The position numbers and the translations under genes are program-made. This document shows positions 1-7,891 of a stretch of 12,155 nucleotides of DNA, in pieces. The notes beneath the pieces are model-generated. The model ran no database searches. It saw only the letters and a program-made list of their open reading frames with translations, and was not told the DNA's origin. The stretch lies in contig JAEDOC010000056.1 in assembly GCA_016302185.1 (NCBI GenBank), positions 1 to 12,155 of the forward strand, read 5' to 3'. This DNA is from Clostridium sp. GTDB lineage: Bacteria; Bacillota; Clostridia; Lachnospirales; Lachnospiraceae. Every line of letters begins with the position of its first letter. Position 1 is the first letter of the stretch.

Positions 1-22
1 TTCCTATCACAAGTCCATCCAT
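1..22 (-). CDS. 5' end of a gene running off the left edge (possibly actin/Hsp70-like ATPase fold)
   Basis: Only seven codons are visible, reading MDGLVIG, beginning 32 bases after the stop codon of the DUF5717-type gene on the same strand. An AAGGA sits just upstream, although its spacing to the ATG is short, with a second AGGA further up. A start followed by VIG is typical of actin/Hsp70-fold proteins (VIGIDLG-type phosphate-1 loop). From memory, DUF5717 genes in Lachnospiraceae are often followed by a DUF5716/Hsp70-like gene, so that identity is plausible but inferred. An alternative ATG at 18 stops after three codons and was discarded. Too little is visible to assign a function. Confidence 0.4.
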
Positions 23-54
23 GAATCCTTCTTGTTCCTTTCAATCCGGCCTTC

Positions 55-3000
55 TTACAGCAGGGTAAACAGTGCTGCCACTGCCGCGTCCTTTTTCACA
101 TACTCTTCCATCTTTTCCTTCAGAGCCGGCTCATTTTTCAGATCCTGAGAGAGGCTCATCTCATTCAGGCAGGCAAACCGGTTGCCCGGAGCTCTGGTTA
201 CAACCTCCCGGCAGGAAATACTTCCCTCTGCCACGATCTTCCGCTCGTCGTCCTGTTCCTCCAGAATCTGATATTCCATGATCTCCCCCTCGAAAAGAAC
301 CTTCTCCCGGATATAAATCCCCTTATAGACCGGCCGCATCTCTTCGTAGTGGAACTCTTCCTCCTCCGGCAGAATTCGAAGACGTAGATACGGCTTTACC
401 TCTTTTCTTCCGTGATACTCAATCATCTCTTTATCCAGAATATCTCCCGGAATGATAATAAAACGGGCCAGATCTTTAAAATAAGCAAATATCATGCCGG
501 CCTCGATCAGCACATCCACCACAGTCTGGCACAGCCGCCGCTGTTCCTCGGAAAGCTCCGGAAGCGTGGAATAATACTTTGTCAGTGCCAGAAGATAGAT
601 CTCCGGCACCTTGTCCTTCTCCACACTGTTATAAACCGCAGATTCCAGATAGGTAAATACCTTGTCCTCCGTCGGCTGTCCATCCAGAAAATACTGGGCG
701 CTTTTTACGGTAAAGTAAGCACGTACCACATTTTCCCCGGTCTTTTTCCGCGAAGCATATAAATCAAACACCTTATCCAGGCGTTCTGTATTCCCTGTAA
801 AAAGCATCTGGGCCACCAGACGTTCCTCCAGATCGTATGTCTCCACGTGCTCCCGGATACCCTGTATCAAAATTCGGTACATCTGATCGATGGTTCCATT
901 ATAATGCTCACACAGATAATCCAGAATCACACTGTCATTCTTCTCTTCCAGAAATACCTGATATGCTATATACAGAAGACGATCATCCTCATCAAACAGG
1001 TTCTTTAAAATCATACGGGTGCACAGCCGCAGAAGCCATTTTACAGAAACTCCCTCACAGCCGTAACGGCTCAGCATCTCGTATGCCTCATTATAATAAT
1101 TCTGGCGAATCAGCGTCTCACAGACACCGTTTCTCTCTTCTCTGGACAATGTATCCTTCTCCAGGCAGAGCAGGTAAGCGATGCTGCCGTCCCGCGCTCC
1201 TTCTCCGGCACTGTCCGCCATCTGTTTATAATACCGCACAAGTGCCGAACGCACCCTGGTTCGAAACAGAGGATGCAGCACCAGCTTCTGATCCGCCCGC
1301 TCCAGAAGCGCCGCGTCATCCCCAGACAGATTCTCCCTGGAAAGAGCCTTCCGGCAGGCACCCACAAACAGCAGCGGATGACCCGGAGCCATCTCAAAGC
1401 AGCATGTCAAAAGCTCCTCTGTATTCTCCATCACGGCCTTTTTCTCATAAGGCAGATTCCAGTAACGATTTCCATAGGCATCCTGGAAGAAAATCACATC
1501 CCGATCAGAAAACAGCGGAACGAATGCCCTGCCTTCCCTAAGTGGATAGGCATCCTCTGTCATCAGTTCCTCATGACGTACCACCACATAACTCATCGAG
1601 GAATCCCGGCAGGCGATACAATAGGACTTCAGAATCTCCGGCAAAACCTTCGCCATCTGACCGTCAATCAGATCCAAATACAGCATCTTCTGATAAATCA
1701 CCGCAAGACAGCTGTCAATCCGTCCTGCAAACATCTGCTCTACCGCAAACTGCTCCATCGCCCGCTCATAGCTCCTGTAGATGTCCGACGCCGGATCGGC
1801 ATAAAGAAGCAGATTTCGATACAAAGCTGCCCTGCTTGCACTGTCCAGTTCCGTGGAATAGGAAAAATAGAGCAATACTTCTTTCGGGAGAAGCTTATCG
1901 TAATCTGCCGGCAGCGAATACAGGAAAAATTCATACAGCCGTGTCAGGCTGATCCCCGATCGGATCGCTTTCTCATACCAGGAAAAATACCGGCTGCCCC
2001 GCAGATTCCCTTTCATCAGCATGGTACAGACCGCCGTCAGAAGTTCCGCCTCCGGGTAACTCTCATACAACGTGATCAAAAGCTTCAAATACAATCCTTT
2101 AAATCCTCTGGAGGTATTCAGAACCTTTGCTGCCGCCATCGCCAGCTCTCTGGAAATCATTCCTTTCCTGGCGCCAAAATACAGCGCTTGAAGCTCAAAC
2201 GCAGCCATATCTGTCAAATATTCCGGATTTTTCTCCAATACCCGGATACATTCCACATACAGGAAAGGACTGTGACAGCCCTCTTCATATTTTTTCTCCA
2301 TGCTGACCAGAAGAGCTGCCGGATTTTCCCTCAGTTCTTCATTCAGGCGGAGCAAAAGCAGATAGAAAAATCCGTCAAAGAGCTCCTCCTCACCGGATGC
2401 ATACTTCTCCAGCAGGCGAATCAGGGAATCCTTCTGTTCGCCGTCTCCACGCATCATCACCTGAAGATACTGATAGAAACAGTAGGATGCCTTATCCTCC
2501 ATCCGACCGGAAAGCACCCGATCCCGAATCTCATCCAGAATCAGGCAGGCCTTCTCCTGCCGTTTGATCAAAACGTAAATCTCAGCCTGAAGAAGCTTCA
2601 GAAAGCCATGGTTCTCTGTCATCTTCATCTGATCCAGCTCCTTCTGCATCTGATTCAGGATCAGTCCCTCTTCATACATTCCGCTGGCGTACTGAAGGCG
2701 AAGCTCCAGATACTGATTCAGTTCTTCCCGGAACATGGCTCTTCTGCTGTCCCGCGGCGTCTCCCTTACCACCGCCTCCACCGGAATTCTCGTCTCACCT
2801 CTGGCTGTCTTTACCAGGATCGTTCCGAAATTCCGGCCGCTGTGAAGGCGCTCAGGCAAGATACAGAACGGAAGCTTTAAAACTCCGTCAGAAAAATCCT
2901 CCTGCGTAGCACTCTTCTTCGGCAAATGAATGAAATCTCCGTCCGCCGATACCTCCAGATACAGATATCCCCAGGTATCCGTGCGGATCACAATCTGATC

Positions 3001-3636
3001 CTCCACCCGTGCTGCCGGATTCTCATAATACTTTTTCTCTGCCTCGACCATCAGACGGGTTTCCTTCTTTACCCCCAATGCCACCAGAAATTCTTCCATA
3101 AAGTTCTGACGGCTGCCATGACCCTTCAAGCCGTCATACAATGCCCGTACATGAAGATCCTGCATAAAGGGAGCGTCAACAAAATCCGGGTATTCCAACA
3201 GGCGAAGCGCCGTATCCCTGTCACGCTCCGCTAATTGTAAGAAATCCTCTGCCGTATGAAGGCCTCCCAGAAGCTGTCCGGATCCCGATGACTCCATTCG
3301 GAACCGATAGGGAATCTCCTTCTCTCCACAGTTTGTCACCAGAAAAAAAGAGCCCTCTATCTCTTCTCCCGCTGTCAGAAAAGAGGTATCTACCTCGTAG
3401 GTCAAATGGTTTCTCAAACCTCCGAAGGTATTATTCTCTCCCGGAATCCGTACACGAAAATTAGAGGAATAGACAAACCCTTTTACATTCAGCCCGTTGC
3501 TGCTGGTGATGGAGAGCTCTCTGCGCACCACTGCATTCATCCTGACTGTTTCTTCTATGACCTCCGGCGACCAGCTCATCTGCGGAAGCTCCGCATCAAT
3601 GATCCCCTTCGCCAGACGGTTAATCCGTTCTTTCAT
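55..3636 (-). CDS. DUF5717-type very large cytosolic protein of unknown function
   Basis: A 1193-residue protein that I recognise as resembling the DUF5717 family of Clostridia; its function is not known to me. It has no signal peptide and no convincing membrane segment. The N-terminal roughly 300 residues look beta-rich: strand-like stretches around GLNVKGFVYSSNFRVRIPG and VEDQIVIRTDTWGYLYLEVS suggest two beta-sandwich-like modules. Residues from about 305 to 1080 are helical and Leu/Tyr-rich, resembling a TPR-like or other alpha-solenoid scaffold. The last 110 or so residues return to beta structure. A GTG start at 3645 is possible, but the ATG at 3636 fits better, with GGTGG about 6 to 9 bases upstream. 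The downstream gene begins within 33 bases, suggesting an operon. No convincing sigma-A promoter was found in the 200-base divergent gap to the malic enzyme gene; only an isolated TATGAT-like element is present. The reading frame is intact over 3.6 kb. Confidence 0.8.
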   Translation of the reverse strand: MKERINRLAKGIIDAELPQMSWSPEVIEETVRMNAVVRRELSITSSNGLNVKGFVYSSNFRVRIPGENNTFGGLRNHLTYEVDTSFLTAGEEIEGSFFLVTNCGEKEIPYRFRMESSGSGQLLGGLHTAEDFLQLAERDRDTALRLLEYPDFVDAPFMQDLHVRALYDGLKGHGSRQNFMEEFLVALGVKKETRLMVEAEKKYYENPAARVEDQIVIRTDTWGYLYLEVSADGDFIHLPKKSATQEDFSDGVLKLPFCILPERLHSGRNFGTILVKTARGETRIPVEAVVRETPRDSRRAMFREELNQYLELRLQYASGMYEEGLILNQMQKELDQMKMTENHGFLKLLQAEIYVLIKRQEKACLILDEIRDRVLSGRMEDKASYCFYQYLQVMMRGDGEQKDSLIRLLEKYASGEEELFDGFFYLLLLRLNEELRENPAALLVSMEKKYEEGCHSPFLYVECIRVLEKNPEYLTDMAAFELQALYFGARKGMISRELAMAAAKVLNTSRGFKGLYLKLLITLYESYPEAELLTAVCTMLMKGNLRGSRYFSWYEKAIRSGISLTRLYEFFLYSLPADYDKLLPKEVLLYFSYSTELDSASRAALYRNLLLYADPASDIYRSYERAMEQFAVEQMFAGRIDSCLAVIYQKMLYLDLIDGQMAKVLPEILKSYCIACRDSSMSYVVVRHEELMTEDAYPLREGRAFVPLFSDRDVIFFQDAYGNRYWNLPYEKKAVMENTEELLTCCFEMAPGHPLLFVGACRKALSRENLSGDDAALLERADQKLVLHPLFRTRVRSALVRYYKQMADSAGEGARDGSIAYLLCLEKDTLSREERNGVCETLIRQNYYNEAYEMLSRYGCEGVSVKWLLRLCTRMILKNLFDEDDRLLYIAYQVFLEEKNDSVILDYLCEHYNGTIDQMYRILIQGIREHVETYDLEERLVAQMLFTGNTERLDKVFDLYASRKKTGENVVRAYFTVKSAQYFLDGQPTEDKVFTYLESAVYNSVEKDKVPEIYLLALTKYYSTLPELSEEQRRLCQTVVDVLIEAGMIFAYFKDLARFIIIPGDILDKEMIEYHGRKEVKPYLRLRILPEEEEFHYEEMRPVYKGIYIREKVLFEGEIMEYQILEEQDDERKIVAEGSISCREVVTRAPGNRFACLNEMSLSQDLKNEPALKEKMEEYVKKDAAVAALFTLL

Positions 3637-3751
3637 ACCTACCACCCGCTGTCCATCTCAATTACTACTCATTCTATCATATTTCCGGAATATTTACACT
3701 ACATAAATCGACTTTTTCCTTCAAAATTCCCGAAAAGGAGATGGATTCAGC

Positions 3752-3780
3752 TTGATTTCAGAATGCAAAATTGATATGAT
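3752..3780 (+). promoter_or_regulatory. Sigma-A-type promoter of the malic enzyme operon
   Basis: TTGATT (3752-3757), a 17-base spacer and TATGAT (3775-3780) match the consensus at 4/6 and 5/6. They lie about 60 bases upstream of the malic enzyme start, giving a predicted transcript start near 3787 and a leader of about 56 bases with no strong hairpin. Confidence 0.65.
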
Positions 3781-3842
3781 AAATAGAGTGTCGGCATTTT
3801 CCGGCAAGACGGATTTTTTATGTTCAGGAAAGGATAAAAGTC

Positions 3843-4994
3843 ATGACGAACAGTGAAAAAGCATTAAAGCTTCATGAAGAATGGAACGGTAAACTGAATA
3901 CCGTGTCCAAAGCAGCCGTTAAAACCAGAGAGGATCTGGCCATCGCCTATACCCCGGGAGTTGCAGAGCCCTGCAAGGTCATTGCACAGGATCCGGAGGC
4001 TGCTTATAAATATACTATCAAGGCCAATACCGTCGCCGTAGTTTCTGACGGAAGCGCTGTTTTGGGTCTCGGCAACATCGGACCGCTGGCAGCTATGCCG
4101 GTAATGGAGGGAAAAGCCGTTCTTTTTAAAGAATTCGGCGGCATCAATGCCTTCCCCATCTGTCTGGATACGCAGGATACAGAAGAGATTATTGAAACCG
4201 TTGTCCGCATCGCTCCGGCCTTCGGAGGCATCAACTTAGAGGACATCTCCGCCCCCCGCTGCTTTGAGATTGAGGAGCGATTAAAGAAACTGTTAAAGAT
4301 CCCGGTATTCCACGATGATCAGCACGGCACCGCCATTGTTGTACTGGCCGGAATCATCAATGCTCTGAAGGTAACCGGAAAGAAGAAGGAGGACTGCCGT
4401 GTAGTAGTCAACGGTGCCGGAAGCGCAGGTATTGCCATTACCAAGCTGCTGTTAACCTATGGCTTTGCCCATGTAACCTTATGTGATAAAGTGGGTATGC
4501 TGTGCAAGGGTATGGAAGGCTTAAACTGGATGCAGGAAAAAATGGTGGAGGTTACCAATTTAGAGCATAAGACCGGAACTCTGGCCGATGCATTAAAAGG
4601 CGCAGACATTTTCGTCGGCGTGTCCGCACCGGGTATCGTTACCCCGGAGATGGTTTCTTCCATGAATAAGGATGCCATCCTCTTTGCCATGGCAAACCCG
4701 GTTCCGGAGATCATGCCGGATCTGGCCAAGGCCGCAGGTGCCAGGGTGGTGGGAACCGGCCGTTCCGACTTCCCGAATCAGGTCAATAACGTACTGATCT
4801 TCCCCGGAATCTTCAAGGGCGCCCTGGAAGGACGCGCAGAGGCTATCACCGAAGAGATGAAGCTGGTTGCCGCCGAAGCCATCGCCTCGCTGGTCGATGA
4901 GAGTGAATTAAACGATGAAAATATCCTTCCGGCTGCTTTCGATCCGCGGGTAGCAGATGCTGTCAGCCGCGCTGTCAAAGATCACATTAAGTAA
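3843..4994 (+). CDS. Malic enzyme (malate dehydrogenase, oxaloacetate-decarboxylating), short bacterial form
   Basis: Catalyses oxidative decarboxylation of malate to pyruvate and CO2 with reduction of NAD(P)+, linking C4 acids to pyruvate in the cytosol. The 383 residues match the short malic enzymes without the C-terminal phosphotransacetylase-like domain of E. coli MaeB. Visible features are AYTPGVAEPC (residues 35-44, catalytic Tyr36), Lys91 in MEGKAVLFKEFGG, the metal-binding acidic pair in NLEDI (133-134), HDDQHGTA (157-164), the Rossmann motif GAGSAG (191-196), ANPVPEI (284-290) and GRSDFPNQVNN (306-316). The frame is complete with all core residues present. The ATG is preceded by AGGAAAGGA (3826-3834) at good spacing, and the promoter at 3752-3780 drives it. 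The DUF4364 gene follows after 25 bases with its own strong RBS, so they are probably cotranscribed. Cofactor preference (NAD versus NADP) cannot be read reliably. Confidence 0.93.
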   Translation: MTNSEKALKLHEEWNGKLNTVSKAAVKTREDLAIAYTPGVAEPCKVIAQDPEAAYKYTIKANTVAVVSDGSAVLGLGNIGPLAAMPVMEGKAVLFKEFGGINAFPICLDTQDTEEIIETVVRIAPAFGGINLEDISAPRCFEIEERLKKLLKIPVFHDDQHGTAIVVLAGIINALKVTGKKKEDCRVVVNGAGSAGIAITKLLLTYGFAHVTLCDKVGMLCKGMEGLNWMQEKMVEVTNLEHKTGTLADALKGADIFVGVSAPGIVTPEMVSSMNKDAILFAMANPVPEIMPDLAKAAGARVVGTGRSDFPNQVNNVLIFPGIFKGALEGRAEAITEEMKLVAAEAIASLVDESELNDENILPAAFDPRVADAVSRAVKDHIK

Positions 4995-5019
4995 TCATTT
5001 TTCACGGAGGAGTACCCTC

Positions 5020-5559
5020 ATGCTGTCTGAACCAATGACACTCTATAAGCTGATGAACCTCTATATGTTAAAGCAGGTGAATTTCCCACTGACCAACGCG
5101 CAGCTCTCCAATTTCTTTCTGGAGAGAGAATACACCACCTACTTTACGCTTCAGCAGGCACTGAATGAACTGCTGGAAGCAGGACTGATCAAGATGGAAA
5201 CACTGCATAACAGCACCCGTTATGAAATCACCAAAGAAGGAGAAGAAACTCTGGATTTCTTCGGGAAGAAGATCTCTCCCGCCATCATTGAGGATATGGA
5301 CGAATATTTGAAGGAAAACCGGTTCCGGATGCGCAATGAAGTAGGACTGGTATCCGATTTCTACAAGTCCACGAACCAGGATTACATCGTCCACTGTGAG
5401 GTTCGGGAAGGAAAAAATGTGCTGGTAAATCTGGATGTCTCCGTTCCCGACAAGGAACAGGCAGAGATCATGTGTAACCACTGGAAAGACAGAAGTCAGG
5501 AGATCTACGCCTACATCATGAAATCACTGATGACTGACAAGCCGGCGGAGAAAAAATAA
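5020..5559 (+). CDS. DUF4364 family protein, winged-helix DNA-binding-like
   Basis: A 179-residue protein recognised as DUF4364, a Clostridia family whose N-terminal part looks like a PadR/MarR-type winged helix. Residues 7-55 form the helices (LYKLMNLYMLKQVNFPLT, then a Leu/Gln-rich recognition-helix region). TRYEITKEGEETLDFF (66-81) is the wing and the following helix, typical of winged-helix regulators. The C-terminal part (100-165) is a mixed alpha/beta domain with QDYIVHCEVREGKNVLVNLDVSV. No membrane segment is seen. The frame is open upstream to 4957, inside the malic enzyme gene, but ATG 5020 has a GGAGGA (5006-5011) at proper spacing and the family begins MLSEPMTLY, so this start is chosen. 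It lies 25 bases after the malic enzyme stop and 15 bases before a small membrane protein gene. A regulatory role is inferred from the fold, and its targets are unknown. Confidence 0.88.
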   Translation: MLSEPMTLYKLMNLYMLKQVNFPLTNAQLSNFFLEREYTTYFTLQQALNELLEAGLIKMETLHNSTRYEITKEGEETLDFFGKKISPAIIEDMDEYLKENRFRMRNEVGLVSDFYKSTNQDYIVHCEVREGKNVLVNLDVSVPDKEQAEIMCNHWKDRSQEIYAYIMKSLMTDKPAEKK

Positions 5560-5574
5560 AGGGGTACTTTCAAC

Positions 5575-5754
5575 ATGACAGAAAAATACGAACAGCTGAA
5601 GAAAAACCTGGCGAAGGATATCAAAAAGCTGAAGAAAAAGTATAAAATATTAAAAATCAAATATTTTCTGCTCTTTGTACTTCCCATCTTTCTCGTTGTT
5701 CTGGCATTTCAGACCGCAAAACAGCTGCTGTATATAAAAACAAGAGAGCTCTAA
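5575..5754 (+). CDS. Small single-pass membrane protein (59 aa), unknown function
   Basis: A 59-residue ORF beginning MTEKYEQLKK, 15 bases after the DUF4364 stop, with an AAAGGGG ribosome binding site upstream. Residues 1-29 are strongly basic and amphipathic (Lys-rich, helix- or coiled-coil-like). Residues 30-46 (YFLLFVLPIFLVVLAF core) form one transmembrane helix, followed by a short C-terminal tail ending YIKTREL. The positive-inside rule places the long N-terminal basic part in the cytoplasm. I recognise no family. Its 3' end is the left arm of a large bidirectional terminator, and its TAA overlaps the TAG of the convergent thiE by four bases. Its TM helix, RBS, operon position and normal codon use argue that it is real. 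A role coupled to DUF4364 (for example membrane tethering or sensing) is speculation. Confidence 0.7.
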   Translation: MTEKYEQLKKNLAKDIKKLKKKYKILKIKYFLLFVLPIFLVVLAFQTAKQLLYIKTREL

Positions 5755-5781
5755 AACAGCTCTCTTGTTTTTATATACAGC
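5727..5781. terminator. Bidirectional intrinsic terminator embedded in two convergent coding regions
   Basis: Perfect 24-bp inverted repeat: left arm 5727-5750, 7-base loop 5751-5757 (CTAAAAC), right arm 5758-5781. The inner stem is CAAGAGAGCT/AGCTCTCTTG. It is flanked by AAAAA on the left and TTTTT on the right, so it works as a U-tract terminator for either strand. The stop codons of both convergent genes lie in the loop (TAA 5752-5754 plus, TAG 5753-5751 minus). The arms encode the C-termini of the small membrane protein and of ThiE. Confidence 0.9.
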
Positions 5782-6410
5782 TCTTTTGCAGCCTTTCCCG
5801 GATCTTGCGCCGCAAAAATCGCAGAAACCACGGCGGCTCCGGCGACTCCGCTTCCTTTTAATTCCGTTACATTGTCCCGGCTGATACCGCCGATAGCCAC
5901 CACCGGAATCGTCACGGAACGGCAGATTTCCTCCAGGACCTCTCTTTCCAGCTTCTTCGCGTCCTTCTTGGTTCCTGTACCAAATACGGCGCCGACACCG
6001 ATATAATCCGCACCTGCTGCCTCTGCTGCTTTCGCCTGCTCCACCGTTCTGGCCGTCATCCCCAGGATTCTGTCCGGACCAATCAGGGCACGGATGTCCC
6101 GCCCCTTGATATCCGACTGTCCCACATGGACGCCGTCCGCATGACATGCAAGGGCAATCTCCACGCTGTCATTTACCACAAACGGCACATGATAGTGCGC
6201 ACAAAGCTCCTTCAACTGCTCTGCCTCTTTCTCAATGGCAACAGGATCCAGTTCCTTTTCTCTCAGCTGTAAAAAAGTAGCTCCGTTTTTCAGCACCTGC
6301 TCCACCACCTCCGGCAGAGTCTCCCCCGCCTTCAGCCACATCCGATCGGTGACCGCATATAATTGCATCGATTTGCGTATTTCATCCTTACTGAATTTCA
6401 TCTTTCCCAT
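5751..6410 (-). CDS. thiE: Thiamine-phosphate synthase
   Basis: Condenses HMP pyrophosphate with thiazole phosphate to form thiamine monophosphate, in the cytosol. The 219 residues match the family length. Visible TIM-barrel motifs are YAVTDR (18-23), FLQLREK (46-52, pyrophosphate binding), VVNDSVEIA (78-86), DGVHVGQSD (92-100), GVGAVFGTGTKKD (138-150) and VVAIGGIS (170-177). It is the last gene of a four-gene minus-strand operon, with its start overlapping the end of the EamA transporter gene (23 bases from ATG 6410, 14 from ATG 6401). The GAGGAG upstream is too close to the first ATG and rather far from the second (11 bases), so the start is uncertain by three codons. No other thi genes and no TPP riboswitch are visible. 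Its C-terminus (LYIKTRELF) is encoded in the terminator palindrome. Confidence 0.95.
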   Translation of the reverse strand: MGKMKFSKDEIRKSMQLYAVTDRMWLKAGETLPEVVEQVLKNGATFLQLREKELDPVAIEKEAEQLKELCAHYHVPFVVNDSVEIALACHADGVHVGQSDIKGRDIRALIGPDRILGMTARTVEQAKAAEAAGADYIGVGAVFGTGTKKDAKKLEREVLEEICRSVTIPVVAIGGISRDNVTELKGSGVAGAAVVSAIFAAQDPGKAAKELYIKTRELF

Positions 6411-7296
6411 CGCTCCTCTCTTCTTCCGCGATTCCGGAATAATAATAAACTCCTCCTAAAATCAACACTCCTCCCAAAATCTGCATCAGCGACGGCAATT
6501 CACGAAACAGAACAGCAGCCAGCAGCGCCGCCACCACCGGCTCACACAACTTCGATGCCGATACAAAGGCCGGAGAAAAATATTTCAGGCACCAGCTGAA
6601 GATGCTGTGCCCCAGCAGCGTAGAAAATATGGCAAGCAACAAACCTACCACGCTCACACAGATGCCATATGCAAACAGATGATAACCGGAACAGAAACAC
6701 ATCAATAACAGAACCAGCGCACAGGCACTGTATACGATATACGTGTATACCGTCGTTGAAACATCTGTACGTACCACTCGCCCAATCAGGGTATATGCAG
6801 CCACAGCAATGGCCGCCAGCAGTGCAAGAATATCTCCGTACAGATGAAAGCCACCGGAGGAAGAATCCGAATAAGCAATAACCATACTTCCCACCAGCGT
6901 CACGGCAATGGCCGCCAGCGCTCTGCCCGACATCCTTCCCTTCATAAAGAGACAGAATCCCAGAGAAACCCAGATCACCTCCGTACATACGATGGTGGTG
7001 GAGCTGGCCACTGAGGTATGATTTAAGGATTCAAACCAGAGTACAAAATGGATGGCCAGAAACAGACCGCTGCAGCTGCTTAACAGGACTTCTTTTTTCT
7101 TCATATGCAGCAGTTCACTCCGGATTTCCCGCTTTCCCACGACCACAGGAGTCATCAAAAGAACCGTCCACAAGAGGCGGTACGCAGCAGTCACGGCAGA
7201 TGGTGCCGGAGAGTATTTTACCAGAATCGATGACAGGGAAATCCCAAGGATTCCTATCACAATCATGATCATCGGATGCTTTTCCATATACTTCAT
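6388..7296 (-). CDS. EamA/DMT-family membrane transporter
   Basis: A 302-residue polytopic inner-membrane protein with about ten hydrophobic helices and an internal two-fold repeat, as expected for the drug/metabolite transporter (EamA, RhaT-like) superfamily. Helix 1 is MIMIVIGILGISLSSILVKY, and the end of the first repeat carries the typical SVASSTTIVCTEVIWVSL region. The second repeat ends with LCEPVVAALLAAVLFRELPS and LGGVLILGGVYYYS, a common EamA signature. The frame is open to a TTG at 7302, but ATG 7296 is preferred because AAGGTG lies nine bases upstream, overlapping the stop of the preceding phosphatase gene. Its 3' end overlaps thiE, indicating translational coupling. The substrate cannot be read from sequence; a thiamine precursor or vitamin is possible only by context. 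Confidence 0.88.
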   Translation of the reverse strand: MKYMEKHPMIMIVIGILGISLSSILVKYSPAPSAVTAAYRLLWTVLLMTPVVVGKREIRSELLHMKKKEVLLSSCSGLFLAIHFVLWFESLNHTSVASSTTIVCTEVIWVSLGFCLFMKGRMSGRALAAIAVTLVGSMVIAYSDSSSGGFHLYGDILALLAAIAVAAYTLIGRVVRTDVSTTVYTYIVYSACALVLLLMCFCSGYHLFAYGICVSVVGLLLAIFSTLLGHSIFSWCLKYFSPAFVSASKLCEPVVAALLAAVLFRELPSLMQILGGVLILGGVYYYSGIAEEERSDGKDEIQ

Positions 7297-7310
7297 GTTC
7301 AATTACACCT

Positions 7311-7877
7311 TCATCTTTCATTATCACTTTCTCTTGGAGAAAACTCATACCGTTTCAGTTCACAGTTTTTGATTCCGAACGCAGCATATTCTTCATTCTC
7401 CATATCGTAAAAATAAGAGTGAACCACACGGGAAATGCCGTTGTGTGCCACCAGCAGATATGTTTTCCGATCGGCCTGTGCCTGCAGCTCATCCAGCAGA
7501 TTATAAATCCGCTGCGCCAGATGAAGCATGGTTTCACCGCCCTCAAAATGATTGATAAAGTGCTTCTTCATCTCCCGAAACTCCGCTCCGTCCCTTGGCG
7601 TCGACTCAAACCGGCCGAAATTCTGTTCTGTCAGCCGTCTCTCCTCCCGCATTGGGATTCCGGTGATCTCCGAAATATGACGGGCCGTCTCTGCTGCCCG
7701 CACCAGAGGGGAATATAAAATTTCATCAATCGCCAGCCCCCGGCGCCTGATCTCCTCTCCCAGCTGTATCGCCTGCCGGTGTCCCAGCTCGGTAAGCTCG
7801 ATATCCGTCGCGCCGCAAATCTTATTCTCCACATTCCAGACGGTCTGTCCATGTCTGGTAAAATAAATCTGTCCCAT
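7311..7877 (-). CDS. Histidine phosphatase family protein (phosphoglycerate mutase-like)
   Basis: A 188-residue cytosolic enzyme of the histidine phosphatase superfamily, which forms a phosphohistidine intermediate. Visible are YFTRHGQTVWN (residues 5-15, nucleophile His9 with Arg8), SPLVRAAETA (56-65, Arg60), LTEQNFGRFE (82-91, acidic proton donor Glu84) and VAHNGISR (143-150, second His145). The substrate is not predictable: relatives include phosphoglycerate mutase-like, alpha-ribazole phosphatase and broad sugar phosphatases, and the short length favours a phosphatase over a glycolytic mutase. The frame is open upstream to 7937, but ATG 7877 gives the canonical start two residues before the first beta strand. 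It lies 14 bases after the HD-domain gene and 14 before the EamA gene start, so it is the second gene of the operon. Confidence 0.9.
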   Translation of the reverse strand: MGQIYFTRHGQTVWNVENKICGATDIELTELGHRQAIQLGEEIRRRGLAIDEILYSPLVRAAETARHISEITGIPMREERRLTEQNFGRFESTPRDGAEFREMKKHFINHFEGGETMLHLAQRIYNLLDELQAQADRKTYLLVAHNGISRVVHSYFYDMENEEYAAFGIKNCELKRYEFSPRESDNER

Positions 7878-7891
7878 TACTACTCTCTGTC

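Noticed and set aside
1273..2880. Long plus-strand open frame (535 codons) opposite the DUF5717-type gene
   Set aside because: Low-complexity Gln/His/Ile/Leu composition typical of the antisense of a helical, codon-biased gene; no RBS or recognisable domain. The minus-strand frame is clearly the real one.
3683..3690. TTCCGGAA palindrome between the DUF5717-type and malic enzyme genes as an operator
   Set aside because: Only 8 bp with mismatched flanks; too short to be distinguished from chance.
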